Positions 1 through 8,689 of a stretch of DNA of 64,000 nt are shown here, piece after piece. The notes under the pieces were generated by a model. The model was not told the origin of the DNA, searched no databases, and saw only the letters and a list, made by a program, of their open reading frames with translations. Location: positions 3,596,001 through 3,660,000 of the forward strand of contig NZ_CP094970.1 in the NCBI RefSeq assembly GCF_025790165.1, given 5' to 3'. This stretch comes from Solicola gregarius. Its GTDB lineage: Bacteria > Actinomycetota > Actinomycetes > Propionibacteriales > Nocardioidaceae. How positions within the stretch are numbered: the stretch's first letter is position 1; every line of letters begins with the position of its first letter. Position numbers and translations under genes: made by a program.

Positions 1-1075
1 CCTCGATGAGGTTGCCGATCAGCTCGTCCATCCGGGCGCGTGCCGACGGCGGGTAGTGCCGGTCGACGTAGATCTTGCCGACCGCCTCGCCCATCGACAT
101 CTCGACCAGGCCGACACCGCGCTTCCAGCGGTCGCGCAGCTGCGCGGTGCCGCTGAGCGTACGACCGTAGAAGTCGAAGTTCTCCTCGACGAACGAGGTC
201 GGGAGGAACGGCGCGGCCGCATGCACGATGTTCCAGCGGGCCCAGTCGCGCCATTCGTCGAGCCGGTCGTCGCGGAGCAGGGCGGCGAACTCGGTGAAAT
301 ACGTTGGCTGCGAGACGACGACCTGCTCGATCACGGACGCGTCGAACTCCGAGCCGTCGAGCCAGCCGCCCCAGTCGAAGCCGGGCGACAGGGCGTCAAG
401 GCCGGCCCGATCCATCGGGTTGTACGTACGCTGCGCGTCCCGGCACGCGACGCGATCCCAGTGCGACCCGGCGAGATCGGTCTCGAGTCGCATCACCCGC
501 TCGGCGCGCCCGGCCGCGTCGTCGAGCCCGGCGAGCTCGAGCATCGCGGCGACGTGGCGCACGTACGCCGTGCGTACGTCGGCGAACTGCTCGTCGGTGT
601 AGTACGACTCGTCGGGCAGGCCGAGGCCGCCCTGGACGAGGTGGAGTACGTTGCGCTCCGGGTCGTGGGCGTCGGGAGCGACGTACAGGCCGAACGCACC
701 GCCGACGCCGATCTGCTCGAAGGCGCCGAGGCGGTGGACCAGTGCCGCCACACTGGTGACCGAGTCGACGTCGGCGAGGTCGGACGCGATGGGAGTCCGC
801 CCCGATGCCTCGATCGCCTCCTCGTCCATGAAGCTCGCGTACAGGTCGCCGATCTTGCGCAGCTCGCTGCCGTCGGGCGCCTCGGATGCCCGAGCCTCGT
901 CGAGGATCTCGCGTACGGCCAGCTCCGCCTCGTCACGCAGATCGCTGAACGAACCTGCGACCGGGCGGTCCGGCGGGATCTCCGTGCGGTCCAGCCAGCG
1001 CCCGTTGACGTGCCGGAAGAGGTCGTCGGCCGGGCGCACCCCGGAGTCGAGCTCGCTGATGTCGATTCCATTCAC
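1..1075 (-). CDS. M13 family (neprilysin/PepO-like) metallopeptidase, C-terminal part missing
   Basis: The minus-strand frame is open from a GTG at 1075 to the window edge, giving about 358 residues of N-terminal sequence. It starts VNGIDISELDSGVRPADDLF and contains the family-typical phrase DDLFRHVNGRWLD near residue 17, then a long helical region ending in GKIYVDRHYPPSARARMDELI. This is the layout of peptidase family M13, zinc oligopeptidases of about 640-690 residues. The catalytic HExxH and downstream glutamate lie in the missing C-terminal half, so activity cannot be judged here. No signal peptide is visible, so a cytoplasmic role is likely. No convincing ribosome site precedes the GTG. 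The ATG four bases downstream is out of frame. The gene is divergent from the iron operon. Family call is firm; start and substrate are not. Confidence 0.85.
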   Translation of the reverse strand, partial: MNGIDISELDSGVRPADDLFRHVNGRWLDRTEIPPDRPVAGSFSDLRDEAELAVREILDEARASEAPDGSELRKIGDLYASFMDEEAIEASGRTPIASDLADVDSVTSVAALVHRLGAFEQIGVGGAFGLYVAPDAHDPERNVLHLVQGGLGLPDESYYTDEQFADVRTAYVRHVAAMLELAGLDDAAGRAERVMRLETDLAGSHWDRVACRDAQRTYNPMDRAGLDALSPGFDWGGWLDGSEFDASVIEQVVVSQPTYFTEFAALLRDDRLDEWRDWARWNIVHAAAPFLPTSFVEENFDFYGRTLSGTAQLRDRWKRGVGLVEMSMGEAVGKIYVDRHYPPSARARMDELIGNLIE

Positions 1076-1160
1076 GGCAGCCACGCTACGGCAGACCGCC
1101 AACCCCGATCACCGAGACGTCGGAGAACGTGATCTGTGGGTCACATCGGTGGACGGCCGC

Positions 1161-1203
1161 TTGACCGCGATCGGGAGGGAAGAGTTAGGGTTGCCTCATC
1201 TAA
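1161..1203 (+). promoter_or_regulatory. IdeR/DtxR-type iron box overlapping a promoter
   Basis: Positions 1185-1203 read TTAGGGTTGCCTCATCTAA, which matches the DtxR/IdeR consensus TTAGGTTAGCCTAACCTAA at 15 of 19 positions. A TTGACC at 1161-1166 and TAGGGT at 1186-1191 could be the -35 and -10, so a bound repressor would cover the -10. The box sits 23 bases before the siderophore-interacting protein gene. Iron-loaded IdeR would therefore be expected to shut the uptake operon. It could also affect the divergent peptidase. Site assignment is by consensus only. Confidence 0.75.
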
Positions 1204-1226
1204 CACCGTTCACGCGAGGAGCACGC

Positions 1227-2054
1227 ATGCCCGGCAGTCGTCGGAGGAATCCGCTCGAGTTCGAGGTAGTCGACGCGAGCTGGGTGACGCGCTCCATGCG
1301 CCGGGTCGTGCTCACGAGCGACGAGTTCGACACCTTCCTCGCCCGTGACGGCGGGTTCACCGATCGCTACGTCAAGCTGGTCTTCCTCGACTCCGAGACG
1401 ACGTACCCGCGACCGCTCGATATGGAGAGCGTCCGCGAGACGCTTCCGCGCGAGGTGTGGCCGGTGCTGCGTACCTACACCGTCCGCTGGATCGACCGCG
1501 CCGCGCGGACCATCGCGATCGACTTCGTCGTGCATGGCGATGTCGGCCTCGCAGGCCCGTGGGCGGCCGGCGCGGCGGCAGGCGATCGGATCCATCTCAA
1601 CGGCCCCGGTGGCGCGTACGCCCCGGCAGCCGAGGCCGACTGGCATCTGGTGGCCGGCGACGATGCCGCCCTCCCGGCGGTGGTGGCCGCGCTCGAAGCG
1701 ATGCCCGACGGCGCACGGGTACGCGCGTTCGTCGAGGTCGACGGGCCCGAGGACGAGCAGCCCGTCACGTCGGCGGCCGATCTGGACCTGACCTGGCTGC
1801 ACCGCAACGGCGCCGCGCCGGGGAGCACGACATTGATCCCCGATGCGGTCAAGCAGCTGGCGTGGCCGGCCGGACGCGCTCAGGTGTTCATCCATGGCGA
1901 GTCGGGACTGCTGAAGGCGCTTCGTTCCCAGCTGCTCGACGAGCGCGGGGTTGCGAAGGACGATCTGTCGTTCTCGGGCTACTGGCGACGCGGTACGAAC
2001 GAGGAGGGTTTCCGGGTCTGGAAGGCCGAGCAGGCGAAGGCAGACGTCGCGTGA
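1227..2054 (+). CDS. Siderophore-interacting protein (SIP) ferric reductase, first copy
   Basis: 275 residues. An N-terminal FAD-binding barrel (about 1-125) carries the family motif RTYTVR at 82-87, and a C-terminal NAD(P)H-binding half ends in GYWRRGTNEEGFR. These are the hallmarks of the ViuB/YqjH/SIP family, cytoplasmic flavoproteins that reduce Fe(III)-siderophores to release iron. The frame is open much further upstream, but ATG 1227 is chosen because GAGGA (1216-1220) precedes it and the iron box lies just before. It heads an operon with a complete Fe-siderophore ABC importer. A second, distinct SIP lies five genes on (6117-6971). The stop codon lies inside a tandem repeat. Confidence 0.9.
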   Translation: MPGSRRRNPLEFEVVDASWVTRSMRRVVLTSDEFDTFLARDGGFTDRYVKLVFLDSETTYPRPLDMESVRETLPREVWPVLRTYTVRWIDRAARTIAIDFVVHGDVGLAGPWAAGAAAGDRIHLNGPGGAYAPAAEADWHLVAGDDAALPAVVAALEAMPDGARVRAFVEVDGPEDEQPVTSAADLDLTWLHRNGAAPGSTTLIPDAVKQLAWPAGRAQVFIHGESGLLKALRSQLLDERGVAKDDLSFSGYWRRGTNEEGFRVWKAEQAKADVA

Positions 2055-2098
2055 GCGACTGGTGTTCGCTGTGCGTGAGCGACCAGTGTTCGCTGTGC
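2051..2098. repeat. Two tandem 24-base repeats spanning the SIP stop codon
   Basis: Units 2051-2074 and 2075-2098 both read GTGAGCGAC..., then GTGTTCGCTGTGC. They differ only in a central swap (ACTGG against ACCAG), which makes ACTGGT and ACCAGT an inverted pair. The first unit contains the stop codon of the SIP gene (2052-2054). Function unknown; it resembles in placement the other stop-codon-embedded repeats of this window. Confidence 0.7.
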
Positions 2099-2121
2099 CC
2101 GGGCGGCACTAGGTTAACGCC

Positions 2122-3099
2122 ATGACAACTCCTTGGATTCGTACGCTCGCGGCGCTCGCCGCAACCGTGCTCCTCGCCGCCGGCTGCAGCGGTGACGACG
2201 ACGGTGACGTCACAGAGACCACCGACGGCGACGCGCGCATCGTCGAGCACGCGTACGGCGAGACGACCGTCGAGGGCACTCCCGAGCGAGTCGTGAGCCT
2301 CGGCCTGACCGATGCAGATCCCCTTCTCGCATTGGGAGTCGAGCCGGTTGCGATCCGTCCGGGCTACGGCGTCGACGGCGTCGGGCCGTGGGCGCGCGAG
2401 GCCCTCGGCGACGCGTCGCCGGAGGTCCTCGACGCCGAGGAGATCAACGTCGAGCAGGTTGCCGCGCTCGATCCCGATCTCATTGTGGCGATCAGCGCCG
2501 ATGTCGACGAAGCGACGTACGACAAGCTGTCGAAGCTCGCGCCGACGATCGTGCGGCCGGAGGGCGCGATCAACTACGGCGTCTCCTGGGAGGTCGCGAC
2601 GACGATGATCGGCAGCGCGGTCGACAAGGCCGACGAGGCACAGACGATCATCGAGGACACCAAGGTCGCCATCAACGACACGCTGCGCGCCAACCCGCAC
2701 ATCGACGGCACGAACGGCGCGATCGTGCGCGCCAACCCCGAGGGTGGGTGGTACATCTACACGCCGGTCGACGCGCGCGGGCAGTTCATGTTCGAGCTGG
2801 GCGTGAACCTGCCGCCGAAGCTCGCCAAGCTCGACGACGGCAGCAGCTACTGGGTCGACGTCAGCGCCGAGAAGACCGACGACCTCGAGGCCGACGTACT
2901 GGTGGCGATCGGTGACAAGGACGAGCAGAAGCTTTTCAAGGGCAACAAGCTGTTCCAGGATCTCGCCGTCAGCCGGCGCGGGGGAGTTGTCTACGTACCG
3001 CCGGAGCCGCTCGGGCAGGCGCTGTCATACACCACCGTGCTGAGTATCCCGTACGCGCTCGACGCGCTCGCGCCGCAGATCTCCGAGGCGCTCGACTGA
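2122..3099 (+). CDS. Iron-siderophore ABC transporter substrate-binding lipoprotein (FepB/FecB-like)
   Basis: 325 residues. A lipoprotein signal peptide ends at LLAAGC with the acylated cysteine at residue 22, followed by an acidic linker (SGDDDGD). The rest matches class III periplasmic-binding proteins for Fe(III)-siderophores: the phrase RVVSLGLTDADPLLALGVEPVAI after the linker, and a LDPDLIVAI stretch before the central helix. It captures the ferric siderophore at the outer face of the membrane for the FecCD-type permeases encoded next, only one base downstream. A half iron-box-like TAGGTTA lies at 2110-2116, but the other half is absent, so I take the gene to be read from the operon promoter at 1161-1203. 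Siderophore type is not predictable. Confidence 0.9.
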   Translation: MTTPWIRTLAALAATVLLAAGCSGDDDGDVTETTDGDARIVEHAYGETTVEGTPERVVSLGLTDADPLLALGVEPVAIRPGYGVDGVGPWAREALGDASPEVLDAEEINVEQVAALDPDLIVAISADVDEATYDKLSKLAPTIVRPEGAINYGVSWEVATTMIGSAVDKADEAQTIIEDTKVAINDTLRANPHIDGTNGAIVRANPEGGWYIYTPVDARGQFMFELGVNLPPKLAKLDDGSSYWVDVSAEKTDDLEADVLVAIGDKDEQKLFKGNKLFQDLAVSRRGGVVYVPPEPLGQALSYTTVLSIPYALDALAPQISEALD

Positions 3100-3100
3100 C

Positions 3101-4165
3101 ATGTCCACTGCCACGACGAACCGCGTCCCGGACCGCATCGACACCCACGATGCTCAGCGCCGACGTTCGCGCACTGTACTCATCGGCGGGTTGGTTGCCG
3201 CCGTCGCCGTGTTGTTCGTGGTGGCCCTGCTCAGCGTCTTCCTCGGTACGCGGAGTATCTCGCCCGGGCAGATATTCGACACGTTCTTCCAATACGACAG
3301 CGAGAACACCGACCATCTCGTCGTTTGGACGCTTCGGGTTCCGCGTACGCTCGCGGGCATCCTGGTCGGTGTGGCGCTCGGTCTCGCCGGTGCCGTGATG
3401 CAGGGCGTCGCTCGCAACCCGCTCGCGGACCCCGGCCTGCTCGGCGTCAACGCGGGCGCGGCGCTGGCGGTCGTGTGCGCGATCAGCGTCCTCGGCGTCG
3501 GATCCGCGATGGGGTACGTGTGGTTCGCGTTCGTCGGCGCGGCCGTCGTCGCCGTCGCGGTGTACCTGATCGGGTCGCTCGGACGCGAAGGCGCCACACC
3601 GGTCAAGCTCGCGCTCGCGGGTGCGGCGATGACGGCCGCACTGCAGTCGATCACGACCGCGATCCTGCTGACCGACGTGGCGACGTTCGACAAGTTCCGG
3701 TTCTGGACGGTCGGGTCGCTCTCGGGCCGCAAGCTCGAGCTGGTCGCTCAGATGGCCCCGTTCATCGTCGCGGGCGTCGTTCTCGCGTTGTGCACGGGCA
3801 GGTTGCTCAACGCCCTTTCGCTCGGTGACGACGTCGCGCGCGGCCTCGGTCAGCGGGTGGCCCTCGCGCGCGGCCTCTCGGCGGCGGCGGTCGTACTTCT
3901 GTGTGGCGCCGCGACCGCTCTCGCCGGGCCGATCACGTTCCTCGGCCTGACCATCCCGCACGTCGCCCGGCTGATCACCGGGCCCGACTATCGCTGGATC
4001 CTGCCGTACTCGATGGTGCTCGCGCCGATCCTGCTGCTGGTGTCCGACATCGTCGGCCGCCTGGTCGCGAAGCCGGGCGAGCTCCAGGTCGGCATCGTGA
4101 TGGCGATCATCGGCGCACCCTTCTTCATCCTCCTCGTCCGCCGACGCAAGCTCGCGGAGCTCTAG
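3101..4165 (+). CDS. Iron-siderophore ABC transporter permease (FecCD family), first subunit
   Basis: 354 residues, hydrophobic throughout after a short polar N-terminus, with about nine to ten predicted membrane helices. Typical FecCD phrases are seen: TLRVPRTLAGILVGVALGLA, then GVARNPLADPGLLGVNAGAA, and near the end ALAGPITFLGLTIPHVARL. It forms the membrane channel with the permease encoded immediately downstream and the FepC-like ATPase. Start ATG 3101 lies one base after the stop of the binding-protein gene, so the genes are co-transcribed and probably translationally coupled. Family call is firm. Confidence 0.92.
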   Translation: MSTATTNRVPDRIDTHDAQRRRSRTVLIGGLVAAVAVLFVVALLSVFLGTRSISPGQIFDTFFQYDSENTDHLVVWTLRVPRTLAGILVGVALGLAGAVMQGVARNPLADPGLLGVNAGAALAVVCAISVLGVGSAMGYVWFAFVGAAVVAVAVYLIGSLGREGATPVKLALAGAAMTAALQSITTAILLTDVATFDKFRFWTVGSLSGRKLELVAQMAPFIVAGVVLALCTGRLLNALSLGDDVARGLGQRVALARGLSAAAVVLLCGAATALAGPITFLGLTIPHVARLITGPDYRWILPYSMVLAPILLLVSDIVGRLVAKPGELQVGIVMAIIGAPFFILLVRRRKLAEL

Positions 4166-4169
4166 GCCG

Positions 4170-5243
4170 ATGAGTACGACATCCGAGGAGACGTACGCGG
4201 AGATCGCCGACCAGTCGCCGGTCGTCACGGTCCGGCACGCACGCCAGCGTCGCGCGGCCCGGGTCACGTCCGTGACGGCGGTGCTCGCGGCCGTGTGCTT
4301 CGCCGTGTTCTGCGTCTCGCTGTCGGTGGGTGACTACAACATCCCCGTGCCCGATGTGGTCGCGACGTTGTTCGGCGGCGGCGACCAGGCGTCGGAGTTC
4401 ATCATCAACGAGCTTCGGCTGCCGCGCGCACTGACCGCCGTGCTCACGGGCGCGGCGTTCGGGCTGTCCGGCGCGATCTTCCAGACTCTCGTACGCAACC
4501 CGCTCGCGAGCCCCGACCTCATCGGCATCACCCAGGGCGCGAGCGCGTCCGCGGTGATCTGCATCCTCGGCTTCGGCCTCAGCGGGTTCGTCGTGTCGGT
4601 CGGGGCCTTCGCAGGGGCGCTCGCGACCGCACTCGTGATCTACCTGCTCGCCTGGCGGGACGGCATCAGCGGCTACCGCTTCGTGCTGATCGGCATCGCG
4701 ATGGCCGCCATGCTGATGAGCGTCATCTCGTACATGATGACGCGGGCCGAGGTGTACGACGCGCAGCAGGCACTCGTCTGGCTCACCGGAAGCCTCAACG
4801 CGAAGACCTGGGCGACCGTGAAGATCATCGCCTGGGCGAGCGCGGTGTTGATGCCGCTTGCGGTGCTTGTCGGCCGCGGTCTCCAGGTGCTGCAGATGGG
4901 TGACGACGCCGCGAAGAGCCTCGGCCATCGGGTGGAGCGCTCGCGCCTCTCGCTGATCGTGATCGCCGTCGCGCTCGCGGCCGTCGCGACCGCCGCTGCC
5001 GGGCCGGTCGTGTTCGTCGCGTTCGTTGCCGCACCGATCGCGCGCCGCCTCGTCGGCCACAACGGTCTTGCGCTCGTACCCGCCGCGCTCGTCGGCGCGC
5101 TCGTGATGCTGGCATCCGACTTCGTGGCGCAGCACGCCTTTCCCGGAACCCAGTTCCCCGTCGGCGTCGTGACAGGTGTCGTCGGCGCCCCTTACCTGCT
5201 CTGGCTGCTCGTGACGACGAACCGTGTCGGACGCGGTGGATGA
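4170..5243 (+). CDS. Iron-siderophore ABC transporter permease (FecCD family), second subunit
   Basis: 357 residues, same fold as the preceding permease but clearly a different sequence, so the channel is a heterodimer as in FepD/FepG. Family landmarks: ELRLPRALTAVLTGAAFGLS, then LVRNPLASPDLIGITQGAS, and AAAGPVVFVAFVAAPIARRL near the C-terminus. About nine to ten membrane helices follow a 30-residue cytoplasmic N-terminus. It starts four bases after the previous stop. Its own stop codon lies in the ribosome site of the next gene, tying expression of channel and ATPase together. Confidence 0.92.
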   Translation: MSTTSEETYAEIADQSPVVTVRHARQRRAARVTSVTAVLAAVCFAVFCVSLSVGDYNIPVPDVVATLFGGGDQASEFIINELRLPRALTAVLTGAAFGLSGAIFQTLVRNPLASPDLIGITQGASASAVICILGFGLSGFVVSVGAFAGALATALVIYLLAWRDGISGYRFVLIGIAMAAMLMSVISYMMTRAEVYDAQQALVWLTGSLNAKTWATVKIIAWASAVLMPLAVLVGRGLQVLQMGDDAAKSLGHRVERSRLSLIVIAVALAAVATAAAGPVVFVAFVAAPIARRLVGHNGLALVPAALVGALVMLASDFVAQHAFPGTQFPVGVVTGVVGAPYLLWLLVTTNRVGRGG

Positions 5244-5253
5244 GGAGAGACCG

Positions 5254-6120
5254 ATGACGACCGAGCACACCCTCGAGGCAAGCGATCTGACGCTGGCGTA
5301 CGACAGCCGGCCGGTCGTGCACGACCTGAGCGTCGCCGTCCCACAGGGCAAGGTGACCGTGATCGTGGGCGCAAACGCTTGTGGCAAGTCGACGCTGCTG
5401 CGTGGGTTGGCCAGGCTGCTGTCGCCGATGTCGGGCACGGTCTTCCTCGACGGCAAGAGCATCCACTCGATGCCGACCAAGACCGTCGCGACGATGCTGG
5501 GTCTGCTGCCGCAGTCACCGGTGTCACCCGAAGGCATCAAGGTGTCCGACCTGGTCGGCCGCGGCCGTTATCCCCACCAGGGCTGGTTCCGCAGCTGGGG
5601 CAAGGAGGACGACGAAGCAGTGGCGCAGGCCCTCCTCGCGACCGACACCTTGGAGCTCGCATCGCGGTCCGTCGACGAGCTGTCGGGCGGCCAGCGGCAG
5701 CGGGTGTGGATCGCGATGGCGCTCGCTCAGGACACCGATCTGCTGCTGCTCGACGAACCGACGACGTTCCTCGACGTGAGCCACCAGGTCGAGGTGCTCG
5801 ACGTCCTCACCGACCTGAACCGACGGCGGGGTACGACGATCGTCATCGTGCTGCACGACCTGAACCTCGCGGCGCGCTACGCCGACCACCTGATCGCGAT
5901 GAAGGGCGGCCGGATCGTCGGCGAAGGCGAACCCGCCGTCGTCGTGAACGAGGAGACCGTCGAGTCGGTGTTCGGGATGCCGTCGCAGGTGGTTCCGGAC
6001 CCGGTTTCTGGAACTCCGATGGTCGTTCCGATCGGCCGCCACCACAGCACTCGCCGCGAGGAGGGGCCGACGGGCATCGATACGTCCGCCGCCTCGATCA
6101 TCGAAGGAGTCGCCCGATGA
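5254..6120 (+). CDS. Iron-siderophore ABC transporter ATP-binding protein (FepC-like)
   Basis: 288 residues. Walker A GANACGKST at 39-47, signature LSGGQRQR, Walker B LLLLDEPT and a switch histidine in IVLHDLN are all intact, so this is an active ATPase that powers the FecCD channel from the cytoplasmic face. An upstream GTG at 5224 is in frame, but ATG 5254 is preferred because TGAGGAGAGA (5241-5250) is an excellent ribosome site directly before it. The C-terminal 30 residues are polar and lack clear homology. The last codons overlap the start of the next gene. Confidence 0.92.
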   Translation: MTTEHTLEASDLTLAYDSRPVVHDLSVAVPQGKVTVIVGANACGKSTLLRGLARLLSPMSGTVFLDGKSIHSMPTKTVATMLGLLPQSPVSPEGIKVSDLVGRGRYPHQGWFRSWGKEDDEAVAQALLATDTLELASRSVDELSGGQRQRVWIAMALAQDTDLLLLDEPTTFLDVSHQVEVLDVLTDLNRRRGTTIVIVLHDLNLAARYADHLIAMKGGRIVGEGEPAVVVNEETVESVFGMPSQVVPDPVSGTPMVVPIGRHHSTRREEGPTGIDTSAASIIEGVAR

Positions 6121-6971
6121 CCCGGGAGCTTTCGTACGTCCAGACGACCCTACGCAGCAGTGAGCAGCTGACACCGCACCTGCGGCGGATCGTGCTGGGG
6201 GGCGATGCGCTCTACCGTTGGGAGAGCAGCGGCGTGCCCGACGAGGCAGCGCTCCTCGTGATCCCCGATGCCAGCGGCTCGGTAGACGTACCCGCGGAGC
6301 ACAACGGGCACGACTACTCCCGCTGCCGCTGGTACACCGTGCGTCGTTTCGACGCCGAGCGCGCCGAGCTCACCATCGACGTCGTCGGCCATGATGTCGG
6401 CCTCGCGACCCGGTGGGCGCGCCGGGCGCGTCCCGGCGACGCCATCGGCATCTCGTCGGTCCGCAGCTGGTACGACCGACCCGCCAATGCGCCGTGGCAG
6501 CTGCTCCTCGGCGACATCACCGCCGTGCCGGCGATCGGGCGCATCCTCGAGGAGCGGTCCGACGTGATCCCGACCGTGGTCCGCATCGAGATCGCCGACG
6601 CCCGCGACGAGGTGCAGCTTCCGGTACGCGACAACGTCAGCGTCGAGTGGATCCACAATGCCGGCGAGAGCCGGCTGGGAGAGCTCGTGCGCACCGCCGA
6701 CGTGCCGGCCGGTGACGGATACACGTTCGTCGCAGGCGAGGCAGCCGCGACGCGCGACGTACGCCGCCACCTGCGCCACGAGCGCGGGCTCACGCCGGCG
6801 AGCTACAGCGTCATCGGCTACTGGACGGCGCGTTCGGAGGACTTCAACCGCCGGCTCGAGCAGTCGGGCATCGATCTCGCGGCCATCTACGAGGCCGGTG
6901 AGGCGGCGGGCAAGGACGAGGAAGAGCTTGCCGACGAGGTCGACCGGCAGTTGGTCGCCGCCGGGCTGTGA
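6117..6971 (+). CDS. Siderophore-interacting protein (SIP) ferric reductase, second copy
   Basis: 284 residues. The FAD motif RWYTVR is at 71-76, and the C-terminal NAD(P)H half contains FVAGEAAATRDVRRHL and GYW, as in SIP/ViuB proteins. The C-terminus is extended by a short acidic helix (KDEEELADEVDRQL). It starts with an ATGA overlap with the fepC-like gene and ends in a GTGA overlap with the ABC exporter-type gene. In mycobacterial IrtA a SIP domain is fused to the first ABC subunit; here a separate SIP gene precedes an IrtAB-like pair. The inference is that this copy serves the IrtAB-like importer and the first copy the FecCD importer. The frame is open far upstream, but that region is the fepC-like gene. 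Confidence 0.9.
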   Translation: MTRELSYVQTTLRSSEQLTPHLRRIVLGGDALYRWESSGVPDEAALLVIPDASGSVDVPAEHNGHDYSRCRWYTVRRFDAERAELTIDVVGHDVGLATRWARRARPGDAIGISSVRSWYDRPANAPWQLLLGDITAVPAIGRILEERSDVIPTVVRIEIADARDEVQLPVRDNVSVEWIHNAGESRLGELVRTADVPAGDGYTFVAGEAAATRDVRRHLRHERGLTPASYSVIGYWTARSEDFNRRLEQSGIDLAAIYEAGEAAGKDEEELADEVDRQLVAAGL

Positions 6972-8689
6972 CCGCCGGACCGGTGTCCGCGCCGGCCTCG
7001 GGGGGCGCGCTCATCGCGCGCGCGTACCGCCGGGAGTGGCGCCGGGTCGTGGCGGGCGTTGCCGGCCTGTCACTTCATCAGCTGTGCGAGGCGATGGTCC
7101 CGGTCGCGATCGGCCTCATCATCGACCAAGCGGTCGTCGCGCGTGACGTGTCGGCACTCGGCATCGGGGTCGCCGGCATGGTCGCGCTGTTCACCGTGCT
7201 GATGCTCGCGTACCGCACCGGAGCGCGCGTCCTCTTCTACGCCGTGCAGCGCGAGAGCCATCGGCTCCGCGTTCTGATCGCCGAGCATGTGCTGCACGGG
7301 CGGGGTGCACGGATGTCGTTGCGCTCGGGTGAGCTGCTCTCGGTCGCGTCGACCGATGCCGACCTGACCGGCATGACGTTGCGGCTATCGGGGTTCGGCG
7401 CAGGCGGGCTCGTCGCGATCGCGACCTCTGCGGTCGTGCTGCTGCGGATCGACGTCGTGCTCGGCGTCGGCGTGCTCGTCGGCGTACCCGCGATCGTCGT
7501 ACTCCTGCAGGTTCTCGCGCCCTGGATGACGCGCCGATCGGCCGAACAGCAGGCGGCCATCGGGCGTACGACGGCGATGGCTACCGACCTGGTGCGAGGC
7601 GTTCGCGTGCTGCACGGCATCGGCGCCGAACGCCAGGCTCTGCGGCGGTACGAGCAGTCCAGTCAAGAGGCACTCGGCGCGGCGCTGTGGGCAGCCCGGT
7701 GGCGAGGACTGCTCCTGGGCGTCAGCGAGACCGCGAGCGGGCTGTTCCTCGCAGCCGTCGCGGGCACGGCAGGTTGGTTCGCGCTTGACGGCCGGATCTC
7801 CGTCGGGGAGCTCGTGACCGTGATCGGCCTGGCGCAGTTCGTGTCCGAGCCCGTCCGGATGCTCGGCGGCGTAGCCGAGGACATCGCGACCTTTCGCGCG
7901 TCGGCCGACCGGGTCGCCGGCGTGCTCCGCTCGCCGCTCGTGGCCGACGACGGTACGCGCGTCGCTCCGAGCGGCCAGGGCGTCACCGTCGAGTCGCTGT
8001 CGTACCGGTCCCTGGCCGGCGTCGATCTGACCGTTCGTCCGGGTGAGATGGTCGGCGTCGTCGCACTCGACCCACACGAGGGCGACGCGCTGGTAGACGT
8101 ACTTGCCGGGCGGGCAGATCCACGTGAGTGCGGGGGAGTCGTCCGCGTCGGCGACGTACCGGTCACCTCCGCGAGCCGCGACAGCGTACGTGCGGCCGTG
8201 CTGGTCGAACCGCACGATGTCGCGCTCTTCGAGGGCACGCTCGACGACAACCTGCACCTGGGCCCGGCGGCGGTCGATGCGCCGTCGCTCGACGCCGTGC
8301 TCGCCGCGACGAGTGCGGACGACGTGGTCGCGTCGCATCCGGCCGGCCTGGAGCGTGCTCTGTCGGAGCGCGGTTCGGACCTTTCGGGCGGTCAGCGGCA
8401 GCGGGTCGCGCTCGCCCGGGCGCTGCTCGCCGACCCGGGTGTGCTCGTGCTGCATGATCCGACGACCGCCGTCGACGCGGTGACGGAGGCGAACGTCGCC
8501 GGGGGACTCGCCCGCGTACGCCACGCCGATCAGGACGCGCGGTCGACCGTGGTCGTGACCGCCAGCCCGGCACTGCTCGCGGCGGCCGATCGAGTCGTCG
8601 TGATCGACGGCGGCGCCGTCGCTGCCGAAGGGGCACACGACGAGCTGCTCGCCGAGCACGTCTCCTATCGGGCGCGAGTCGCGCGATGA
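6968..8689 (+). CDS. ABC transporter, fused membrane and ATPase domains, degenerate ATP site (IrtA-like partner)
   Basis: 573 residues: six membrane helices (about 25-310), then a nucleotide-binding domain. The domain is highly abnormal. Where Walker A should be (366-374) it reads ALDPHEGDA with no GKS/T lysine; Walker B is VLVLHDP (492-498) with no catalytic DE pair; the switch histidine is missing (TASPALL). Yet the signature LSGGQRQR at 472-479 is perfect. The partner gene shows the reverse pattern. The GTG start overlaps the SIP stop by four bases. Because it sits between a SIP and a second ABC half-transporter, I infer an IrtAB/YbtPQ-like siderophore importer in the exporter fold. A drug or siderophore exporter is the alternative. 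Confidence 0.85.
   Translation: MTAGPVSAPASGGALIARAYRREWRRVVAGVAGLSLHQLCEAMVPVAIGLIIDQAVVARDVSALGIGVAGMVALFTVLMLAYRTGARVLFYAVQRESHRLRVLIAEHVLHGRGARMSLRSGELLSVASTDADLTGMTLRLSGFGAGGLVAIATSAVVLLRIDVVLGVGVLVGVPAIVVLLQVLAPWMTRRSAEQQAAIGRTTAMATDLVRGVRVLHGIGAERQALRRYEQSSQEALGAALWAARWRGLLLGVSETASGLFLAAVAGTAGWFALDGRISVGELVTVIGLAQFVSEPVRMLGGVAEDIATFRASADRVAGVLRSPLVADDGTRVAPSGQGVTVESLSYRSLAGVDLTVRPGEMVGVVALDPHEGDALVDVLAGRADPRECGGVVRVGDVPVTSASRDSVRAAVLVEPHDVALFEGTLDDNLHLGPAAVDAPSLDAVLAATSADDVVASHPAGLERALSERGSDLSGGQRQRVALARALLADPGVLVLHDPTTAVDAVTEANVAGGLARVRHADQDARSTVVVTASPALLAAADRVVVIDGGAVAAEGAHDELLAEHVSYRARVAR

Noticed and set aside
56-1132. A 358-residue plus-strand frame at the left edge
   Set aside because: It is the antisense shadow of the M13 metallopeptidase, whose family phrases are clear on the minus strand.
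2110-2128. A second iron box before the binding-protein gene
   Set aside because: Only the left half (TAGGTTA) fits; the right half does not, and it would overlap the start codon. Operon control from 1161-1203 is enough.
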